NCBI GenBank assembly: GCA_025361935.1
Contig: JANYJB010000101.1
Span: 1-50,240 of the forward strand
Reading direction: 5' to 3'
Source: Verrucomicrobiota bacterium
GTDB taxonomy: Bacteria > Verrucomicrobiota > Verrucomicrobiia > Opitutales > Opitutaceae
Length of the DNA stretch: 50,240 bases
Shown here piece by piece: positions 45,805 to 50,240 of the stretch. The position numbers were made by a program, and so were the translations under genes. The notes below the pieces were generated by a model. That model was not told the origin of the DNA, did no database searches, and saw only the letters and a program-made list of their open reading frames with translations. Every line of letters starts with the position of its first letter. The stretch's first letter is position 1.

Positions 45805-46155
45805 TTACTGGAGGTAAGTAAGGGTGCGGGTTCCGGCAATACCCGAGATGATGATCGGAGTGCCTTGGGTATAGTTGGCAGGATAAAACTCGTTGGCAAC
45901 CGTGCTCAGCGCCTTCACGTAGTTGGAAGAGCCAACCAGCGAAGCTATGGCAGCCTGATTGGTGCCGTTCTCAAGGAAGAACTGATCAGCAGCAGCACCG
46001 AGCTGGCGCATGTTGTTGGTAACAGCCTTATCTTGGGAAGCGGTGCGAACCTTCTGGAACGCAGGAATGGCCATGGCGGCGAGAAGGCCGATGATGACCA
46101 CGACAATCATGATTTCAACGAGGGTGAAGCCCTTGGATGATTTGATCTGTTTCAT
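45805..46155 (-). CDS. Prepilin-like protein, copy 3
   Basis: Product of 116 aa identical to copy 2 except Thr38. Prepilin leader MKQIKSSKG|FTLVEIMIVVVIIGLL; Glu5 conserved; no Cys. First of the three pilin genes in transcription order. Its upstream region differs from copy 2's, so the two may be expressed separately. Without the assembly genes (pilB, pilD etc.) in the window, pilus versus pseudopilus cannot be decided. Confidence 0.9.
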   Translation of the reverse strand: MKQIKSSKGFTLVEIMIVVVIIGLLAAMAIPAFQKVRTASQDKAVTNNMRQLGAAADQFFLENGTNQAAIASLVGSSNYVKALSTVANEFYPANYTQGTPIIISGIAGTRTLTYLQ

Positions 46156-46176
46156 AATAATTATTTTTAACGATGT

Positions 46177-46198
46177 ATTGTAAGGCTCAAACGTGAGC
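46177..46198 (-). promoter_or_regulatory. Possible -10 box and hairpin upstream of pilin 3
   Basis: On the minus strand TACAAT (46177-46182) lies 21 bp ahead of the pilin-3 ATG; immediately upstream is the inverted repeat gctca (46185-46189) / tgagc (46194-46198). No good -35 is visible, so a promoter is tentative. Confidence 0.3.
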
Positions 46199-46306
46199 AG
46201 TGATCAGGATCAAATCGGCTCACGCGAATTCACGCAAGAGGCAATTCGTAAAAAAAATGTGAAATACCTGCAAAGCTCCGTAAAGCGGTTCCTCCTAAAA
46301 CCCTAT

Positions 46307-46813
46307 TCACCGAGCCTTCTTTTTAGCCAAAGGCTTTTTCTTTTTGGCAGCTACGACAGGCTTCTTGATGGAGCTTTTTTTCACCAATGGCTTCTTTGCC
46401 TTTTTCGAAACCGACACCTTGTCGGCGAACTTGGGCTCCGCTAGGAGCTTTGCTAAATTAATGTCTTCAGCGTCCCGCCAAAGCTTTTCGAGCGCGTAAT
46501 TGGCACGCTGTTCAGGCGTGAAGAGGTGCATCATGATCTGGTAGGCGTCCACCACCGTCCAGCCGCTGCCATAGGTGCCCGCATCCATGCCGGCGATCGG
46601 CGTTTTCGCCGCATCGAGCACTTTTTCGAGTTCGACGCGCAATGCACGTAAATGCGGCTCCGAGGTGCCCGTAGCCAGCACGAGGTAATCGGTGATTGTT
46701 GACTTCGCGGCTACATGCAGAACCCGGAGGTCGCCGGCCTTTTTTTCTTCGAGCGCGAGGACGATCTGCTTGAGCAAGGGGAGGACAGAATCACTGGAGG
46801 TCTTGTTGGACAT
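46307..46813 (-). CDS. rsfS: Ribosome silencing factor RsfS
   Basis: Product of 168 aa. The RsfS/YbeB core (about 10-115) shows KKAGDLRVLHVAAKSTITDYLVLATGTSEPH and YGSGWTVVDAYQIMMHLFTPEQR. The family binds L14 of the large subunit and prevents 70S joining when nutrients are scarce. The last about 40 residues are an unusual Lys-rich tail (KKAKKPLVKKSSIKKPV) that extends past the usual length and could bind RNA. Two bp separate it from the nadD stop, so they form an operon as in many bacteria. Confidence 0.95.
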   Translation of the reverse strand: MSNKTSSDSVLPLLKQIVLALEEKKAGDLRVLHVAAKSTITDYLVLATGTSEPHLRALRVELEKVLDAAKTPIAGMDAGTYGSGWTVVDAYQIMMHLFTPEQRANYALEKLWRDAEDINLAKLLAEPKFADKVSVSKKAKKPLVKKSSIKKPVVAAKKKKPLAKKKAR

Positions 46814-46815
46814 TT

Positions 46816-47394
46816 TTAGTGATAAAGACGGGTTTCGCGGATATACTCAACCGTCTTGTGCGGTATAAAATAATCTATCGGCAGCCCCTGCCTTATCCGC
46901 TGCCGGATATCGGTCGAACTGATCTCAAGGAGATGCCCTTCGCATCCCCTAAGCCGCAAGCCAGGGATGTCCGCAAGCTCCGCGCCCCCGTGCCCAGGGC
47001 GCGCCAGCACAATAAACTCAATCAAACCGGCAAGCTCAGATATCTCCCTCCACCGATGCAGCCCCGGCAACTGATCGGCCCCAACGATCCAGTAAAGCTC
47101 GTCGCCGGGAAACTGCTCGCGAAAGTGCCTAACCGTATCGATAGTATAACTAATCCCTCCGCGCCGTATCTCGTGATCGAATATCCCAAAGCGACTGTTA
47201 TCCTCCACAGCCATATTTAGCATGGCCAACCGATGCTCGGCCGAAGCCTGCACCGCTCCCGGTTTCAACGGCGCTTGAGCCGCAGGCACAAAGACCACTC
47301 GGTCTAATCCTCCATGTTCAAGCGCGTCCTGCGCAGCCATGAGATGCCCGAAATGCACGGGATCAAAACTTCCGCCAAGTAAACCGATTTTCAC
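46816..47394 (-). CDS. nadD: Nicotinate-nucleotide adenylyltransferase
   Basis: Product of 192 aa with a GTG start at 47392-47394. Nucleotidyltransferase signature GGSFDPVHFGHL (the HxGH motif), then VVFVPAAQAPLKPG, DNSRFGIFDHEIRRGGISYTIDTVR and the C-terminal ISSTDIRQRIRQG. It joins ATP to nicotinate mononucleotide in NAD synthesis. An ATG-starting longer frame is not possible without entering the tRNA fragment 44 bp upstream. It is co-transcribed with rsfS. Confidence 0.94.
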   Translation of the reverse strand: MKIGLLGGSFDPVHFGHLMAAQDALEHGGLDRVVFVPAAQAPLKPGAVQASAEHRLAMLNMAVEDNSRFGIFDHEIRRGGISYTIDTVRHFREQFPGDELYWIVGADQLPGLHRWREISELAGLIEFIVLARPGHGGAELADIPGLRLRGCEGHLLEISSTDIRQRIRQGLPIDYFIPHKTVEYIRETRLYH

Positions 47395-47437
47395 CCAAAC
47401 AGCAGAACGAGCCCGCTCAGACCACGCAAGGTCGAGA

Positions 47438-47465
47438 TGGTGCCCCCGGCCGGACTCGAACCGGC
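47438..47465 (-). pseudogene. tRNA 3' fragment (T-arm, 3' acceptor strand, CCA) at integration junction
   Basis: On the minus strand the sequence reads T-stem gccgg, loop ttcgagt, T-stem ccggc, acceptor 3' strand cgggggc, discriminator A and encoded CCA. These are exactly the last 28 nt of a tRNA. No matching 5' strand gcccccg occurs in the 95 bp upstream, and no plausible anticodon arm pairs there, so the gene is incomplete. Discriminator A and the sequence fit a tRNA-Leu-like 3' end, but the anticodon is missing. This is the classic scar of site-specific integration into a tRNA 3' end. Confidence 0.8.
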
Positions 47466-47497
47466 AGGGAGTGTTTTTCAAACGTCTGCAAGCGAGA

Positions 47498-47528
47498 GAA
47501 CTTCCGAAAGCGACCATTCGCCAAGTTC
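47498..47528. promoter_or_regulatory. Hairpin upstream of Rep, candidate nicking origin
   Basis: gaactt (47498-47503) / aagttc (47523-47528) outer stem, inner stem cgaa (47505-47508) / ttcg (47517-47520), loop agcgacca. Lies between the tRNA junction and rep. Double-strand origins of HUH Reps are often hairpins near the gene. No nick motif is recognised. Also in this 195-bp stretch: ccccttgggg (47560 area) and agttg...caact. Confidence 0.35.
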
Positions 47529-47660
47529 ACTCATAGCATCACAAAAAGCGGTCCCCTTGGGGCCTGAGTTGTCTGAAGTCGTCAACTGTTGGCCAACGCT
47601 TCCCGCGAGCTTGCAGGCCGCAATTCTGGCCATCGCAAGAACGTCAAAAGGCGGTGCCGC

Positions 47661-48512
47661 ATGATCTCCACGACTGCGGAGAGTCCCGAAGTCGGCCAGC
47701 TCTCGCAAATCCTGCGGCCCTACAATCCGGCCTCGTGGTTTCATCCGGTCGGTATCCGCAAGGTGCTCGCCAAACTGGAACCGCGCCTGCCGGACGTGAC
47801 CGGGTGCCTGTTTCTCACGTTCACCTTCAACCCTGCACTCTTCGCCGATCCATCCCTGGCATTTGAAACCGGCCGCGACCGCCTCCGCCGCATCTTCCAC
47901 AAGCTGCGCCGTGGGGTGGAGTGGAAAGACAAAACCTACCTGATCGACGCGCCCAACTTCGTGAAAGTGGAATTCCACGCGAACGGCTGGGCGCATTTTC
48001 ACGTCATCTTTCTTACCCGCCGCTACCTGCCCGGCGACCTGCTCAACGAGCTTTGGAAACTAGGTCGCACCAACGTCCGGCGCATCCGCAACAAAACCTT
48101 CCGCTACCTGCTCAAATACGTGACCAAAGGCGGCGACCTGCCTGCGTGGGTGCTCGGTCGCAACCGTCTCCGCGTGGTGCAATCCTCCCGTGGCTTCTAC
48201 CGTCCGACCACGGAGACGCCCGCTGAGGAAAAACACGCCGAGTCGTCGGGCCACAAGCGCCGCCAAACTACCATCGGCGAACGCCTGGAAAGCTGGCGAG
48301 TGTCAGGCCTGCTCCAATGCCGCGACGAGTTCCGCCGCATTACCCTCGGCGCTCCGTTCATGGAACTGCTCGCCGACCTCATCTTACCCGTAGCCCTCGA
48401 CCGTCGTTATCTGGGCAACGGACACATCATCATTAACGACAATCAACAACTCATCCCATGGATAATCCAGAAACCAAAATCAGTGCCGGCGGACTTTATG
48501 TGCGCGGCGTAA
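47661..48512 (+). CDS. HUH-endonuclease rolling-circle replication initiator
   Basis: Product of 283 aa from the ATG at 47661; an upstream TTG extends the frame but the ATG has a better context (aaggcgg 8 bp upstream). Rep motif 1: CLFLTFTFN (49-57). Motif 2: NGWAHFHVIF with His112 and His114 as the HUH pair. Motif 3: FRYLLKYVTKGG, with Tyr149 or Tyr153 as nicking tyrosine and Lys156. This enzyme nicks one strand at the double-strand origin and stays linked to the 5' end. The overall length and motif spacing suit filamentous-phage or small-plasmid Reps (Phage_GPA/RepA-like). Ends 55 bp inside the next gene. Confidence 0.85.
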   Translation: MISTTAESPEVGQLSQILRPYNPASWFHPVGIRKVLAKLEPRLPDVTGCLFLTFTFNPALFADPSLAFETGRDRLRRIFHKLRRGVEWKDKTYLIDAPNFVKVEFHANGWAHFHVIFLTRRYLPGDLLNELWKLGRTNVRRIRNKTFRYLLKYVTKGGDLPAWVLGRNRLRVVQSSRGFYRPTTETPAEEKHAESSGHKRRQTTIGERLESWRVSGLLQCRDEFRRITLGAPFMELLADLILPVALDRRYLGNGHIIINDNQQLIPWIIQKPKSVPADFMCAA

Positions 48513-48784
48513 TCGTATCCTTCACCGCCAATGCTTTTCAGCGCAAAGACGGCTCGGGCACCGTCGTCAAAGTGCAGCACGAAATCGCCACCCAGCCCGG
48601 CGTCGTGCTCTACGAGCAATACTTCGACCCGAAAGAAACCAAGGAGGTGAAAGTGGAAGACGGTAAAGTGACCGCCTTCCCGCACCACGCGCAGTTCAGC
48701 ACCGTCATGCTGAAAGTCCTGCGCTACCGCTTCGACCGCGAAAAGTTCATCGTGAGCGGTGCGGAACCGATAGCCGGAGTTTGA
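48458..48784 (+). CDS. Small protein overlapping rep, possible ssDNA-binding protein
   Basis: Product of 108 aa, ATG 48458, 55-bp overlap with rep in another frame. No family is recognised with certainty. Sequence is beta-rich and charged, starting MDNPETKISAGGLYVRGVIV, with VKVQHEIATQPGVVLYEQYF and a basic-aromatic segment LKVLRYRFDREKF. Size, position directly after Rep and composition fit the gV ssDNA-binding protein (OB-fold) of filamentous phages. That is inference from context. Confidence 0.6.
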   Translation: MDNPETKISAGGLYVRGVIVSFTANAFQRKDGSGTVVKVQHEIATQPGVVLYEQYFDPKETKEVKVEDGKVTAFPHHAQFSTVMLKVLRYRFDREKFIVSGAEPIAGV

Positions 48785-49134
48785 GCGCGACGGGCTAGGC
48801 GTCGCAAGAAGCTCGTTCAAACGAGCGGGGCGTCTCGTGACCTGGCGGCAGGTCATGAGTCGTAGGCCAACCCAGCGGCACGAAGGGTCGGCCCAAAGCG
48901 GAGTCACTGAAAAGTGGTGAAGCGGAGGGCTGAGCTTTCGTGGCGCTCGTCTTTCGCGCTCACCCGCTCGGGCCATAGTCACAAAAAGTTTTTAAATAAA
49001 ATGCTAGAAACAAATAATAGGGGAGGATTCTAACGACAAAAAACCCTCCGGTTTGACCGGAGGGGGAAGTTTTAAAACTGGATTTGCGCGACTTCTTACC
49101 AGAACCAGCTTCAGGACTTCATTAATGAGCCAAG
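48785..49134. promoter_or_regulatory. Intergenic hairpin array, possible origin or packaging signal
   Basis: This 350-bp stretch has no gene but four compact hairpins. They are gcgacg/cgtcgc (48787-48805), gctcgt/acgagc (48811-48826), tgacctg/caggtca with loop gcgg (48838-48855), and cact/agtg with a gaaa loop (48905-48916). aagcggag occurs twice around 48896 and 48920. Filamentous phages carry their origin and packaging hairpins in a non-coding region of about this size; here it follows the ssb-like gene. The right part holds the terminator at 49035-49064. Confidence 0.5.
49035..49064 (-). terminator. Terminator of the 49135-49467 gene
   Basis: Perfect stem ccctccggt (49044-49052) / accggaggg (49056-49064), loop ttg, followed on the minus strand by a six-T run (plus strand aaaaaa at 49038-49043). 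Confidence 0.9.
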
Positions 49135-49467
49135 CTAACCACCTGGACGGTGAATAAACTTAGTTGCTGCGCACACTGCCCCCATAATCGCCACGATAAT
49201 GGCGCTCATTTGATCAGGGTGCCGCAACTCGTTAATTACACTTCCCAATGCACAGGTGCTTACCCCCAAGTGAAGCGGACAAGCCCAACGGGCCAATCCG
49301 GCAACAAAAGAAGATTTCGCGTTTCCCATTTCCACTGACCCAATCTCCTGTGTATCAACAGACAAACAGTCTCTAGATGCTCTAGCGAGCGGTCTAGTGA
49401 CGACTCCCGATTTACTGCGAAGCGGCCCACGCGGGACAGTGGGCGGCGTTTTAGTCGAGTTGGACAT
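49135..49467 (-). CDS. Small membrane protein of the mobile element, unknown
   Basis: Product of 110 aa, ATG 49465-49467 with a good ribosome-binding site (aagggga, 8 bp upstream). The N-terminal half is Arg/Ser/Pro-rich (PPTVPRGPLRSKSGVVTRPLARAS). Two hydrophobic stretches follow, ARWACPLHLGVSTCALGSV and MSAIIVAIMGAVCAATKFI near the C-terminus. It has three Cys. The strong RBS and dedicated terminator on this strand support a real gene. A role as a phage minor coat or membrane protein is possible, not shown. Confidence 0.65.
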   Translation of the reverse strand: MSNSTKTPPTVPRGPLRSKSGVVTRPLARASRDCLSVDTQEIGSVEMGNAKSSFVAGLARWACPLHLGVSTCALGSVINELRHPDQMSAIIVAIMGAVCAATKFIHRPGG

Positions 49468-49616
49468 ACGAGTCCCCTTCTTTGAATCAGGGACACGCTT
49501 AAAGTCACAAGTTTTTTACAAAATGCAAGAGGAAATTAATCTGATTAATAGCTTTTTTAAAGTGCCAGAACATCATTTTAACATCATTTTTTAATTTTAA
49601 AAAGAAAATGCTTGAA

Positions 49617-49632
49617 TGTTCCACGTAAAACG
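49617..49632. promoter_or_regulatory. Degenerate parS-like site
   Basis: tgttccacgtaaaacg differs from the parS consensus TGTTNCACGTGAAACA at two positions, one of which breaks the central CACGTG. It lies just upstream of the RHH-like gene in AT-rich DNA. I give it weak standing. Confidence 0.2.
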
Positions 49633-49669
49633 ATTGATTCCTCCCTTCGTCTTACCAGTCCGAGGCAAA

Positions 49670-50080
49670 ATGAAAACGCCTTGTTTACTAGAAAAACATA
49701 CGAAATTAAGTTTAATGTCGGTAAAATTACATCCATCCATGAGCTCGAAAATGGTTAGAATCCAGTTCGAAATCTCGTCTACCTTGGCCAAAGAAATTGA
49801 GGCTTTCGAGGCAGAATCAGAAATTGGTTCACACCGTGAATTCTATGCGAATCTCATCTCCCTTTGGAGATGGTCTGCAAACCGTGTCCGTGAGGGCAAA
49901 ATGATTGCCGCTATCGATCCGCAAAGAATGAAATTCAACGAAATCACCCTCCCGTCTCTTGAGACAATAAAATACAAGGCTATGGCCGAAAGAGAATTGT
50001 CCATTGCCGGGTTGTCTGAGCCACGACTAGGAGGCGAATTGACCCACAACGGAGGAGACCTAACTCCTCAGCATGCATAA
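49670..50080 (+). CDS. Ribbon-helix-helix-like DNA-binding protein
   Basis: Product of 136 aa from ATG 49670, which has the best ribosome-binding site (gagg, 4 bp spacing); in-frame ATGs also occur at 49616 and 49712. Residues about 28-78 fit an RHH (Arc/MetJ) fold: strand VRIQFEIS (29-36), helix TLAKEIEAFEAES (38-50), GSHREFYANLISLWRWSANRV (53-73). The tail (about 95-136) is polar. Such proteins act as repressors or as plasmid partition/addiction regulators. The region is lower in GC than the host, consistent with acquired DNA. A strong terminator follows. Confidence 0.6.
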   Translation: MKTPCLLEKHTKLSLMSVKLHPSMSSKMVRIQFEISSTLAKEIEAFEAESEIGSHREFYANLISLWRWSANRVREGKMIAAIDPQRMKFNEITLPSLETIKYKAMAERELSIAGLSEPRLGGELTHNGGDLTPQHA

Positions 50081-50114
50081 TTCTCCATTCGAGATTATCA
50101 TTTGAGATTACCTT

Positions 50115-50147
50115 GCCGCCGAACTATCAAGTTTGGCGGCATTTTTT
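50115..50147 (+). terminator. Terminator after the RHH-like gene
   Basis: gccgccgaact (50115-50125) / agtttggcggc (50130-50140), one G-U pair, loop atca, then a T-run after one A (50142-50147). Confidence 0.9.
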
Positions 50148-50174
50148 GACAGTTAACCCGTGGCATCAGTGCCC

Positions 50175-50240
50175 ATGCCCTCGATAATGAGAAGGAGATT
50201 CGCCCGGAGGCTGTCCGGCGGATGCGGCCGCAAGGCCGCG
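50175..50240 (+). CDS. Possible Arg-rich gene cut by window edge
   Basis: An ATG at 50175 (and one at 50187 in frame) opens a frame that is still open at the window end, 22 codons, rich in Arg: MPSIMRRRFARRLSGGCGRK. It is too short to identify. Small basic coat or minor proteins are known in filamentous phages, but this might also be chance. Confidence 0.25.
   Translation, partial: MPSIMRRRFARRLSGGCGRKAA

Larger units (their letters stand above)
47438..50240. mobile_element. Integrated rolling-circle element (left end), inovirus-like or satellite
   Basis: From the tRNA fragment to the window's right edge the content is unlike the rest: a HUH Rep gene, an overlapping small gene placed like a filamentous-phage ssDNA-binding protein, a hairpin array, an opposite-strand membrane-protein gene, a lower-GC RHH-like gene and a possible Arg-rich gene. 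The order Rep then small SSB matches filamentous phages (gII/gV region). No integrase, major coat, or Zot/gI ATPase is visible in the part shown. If this is a phage they should lie past 50240; if they are missing it would be a satellite or plasmid-like element. Confidence 0.65.

Noticed and set aside
47438-47700. tmRNA (ssrA) instead of a tRNA fragment
   Set aside because: No tag-peptide reading frame ending in the usual ALAA-type sequence and no matching 5' acceptor strand in the plausible distance.
47478-48002. Minus-strand frame inside the Rep region
   Set aside because: It overlaps the HUH motifs of the plus-strand Rep and has no recognisable domain; it is a shadow.
1-50240. CRISPR arrays, insertion sequences, rRNA genes
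   Set aside because: No regularly spaced short repeats, no transposase frames and no rRNA-like sequence were found in the window.

Overview
The window is high-GC bacterial chromosome with dense, mostly single-copy genes. Its gene set (DUF5069, a NamZ/DUF1343 lipoprotein, a PEP-CTERM surface protein, a B12-dependent ribonucleotide reductase beside a class I R2 subunit, prepilin-like G-leader proteins, weak Shine-Dalgarno sites) fits Verrucomicrobiota, most likely an Opitutaceae-type organism. That placement is inference from gene content, not from a marker tree.

Layout. 1-652 is the 5' part of nrdB (class I RNR R2, minus strand); the residue aligned with the radical tyrosine is leucine. 1108-3027 encodes a secreted Sel1/coiled-coil/LysM protein. 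3341-8208 is a five-gene plus-strand envelope operon: two CsgG-like proteins (one with a PEGA domain), a COG3014 lipoprotein, a YcfL-like lipoprotein and an LpoB-like lipoprotein. It ends in a strong terminator. 8379-19934 is a long run of minus-strand housekeeping genes: FKBP isomerase, PpnP, PEP-CTERM protein, DUF4153, ketopantoate reductase, alcohol dehydrogenase, lipocalin, DUF5069, two RNA methyltransferases and a class II (adenosylcobalamin) RNR. 20142-25757 looks like a sugar-use locus: an AraC regulator divergent from a fucose-isomerase-family enzyme, then a DUF1653 protein, NamZ and a Gfo/Idh/MocA oxidoreductase. Next come xseA and a TVP38 membrane protein.

27939-44594 is a glycan-assembly island: three GT2 polyprenyl-phosphate-type glycosyltransferases, a CDP-paratose-2-epimerase-like SDR, a methyltransferase and seven large membrane proteins, several with GT-C (PMT/ArnT-type) features. 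Many of these genes overlap by 4-20 bp. The island runs into three tandem prepilin-like genes (44643-46155), two of which are nearly identical and carry near-identical terminators. Glycosylation of pilins or of a surface glycan is a reasonable but unproven link. Ribosome silencing factor rsfS and nadD follow.

From 47438 to the right edge the content changes. A 3' tRNA fragment (T-arm, 3' acceptor strand, CCA) without its 5' half marks a probable integration junction. To its right are a HUH rolling-circle replication initiator, a small protein overlapping it that sits where a filamentous-phage ssDNA-binding protein would be, an array of hairpins, a small membrane-protein gene on the other strand and an AT-richer ribbon-helix-helix-like gene. 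I read this as the left end of an integrated rolling-circle (inovirus-like or satellite) element running past the window edge. No integrase, coat or Zot gene is visible in the part shown.
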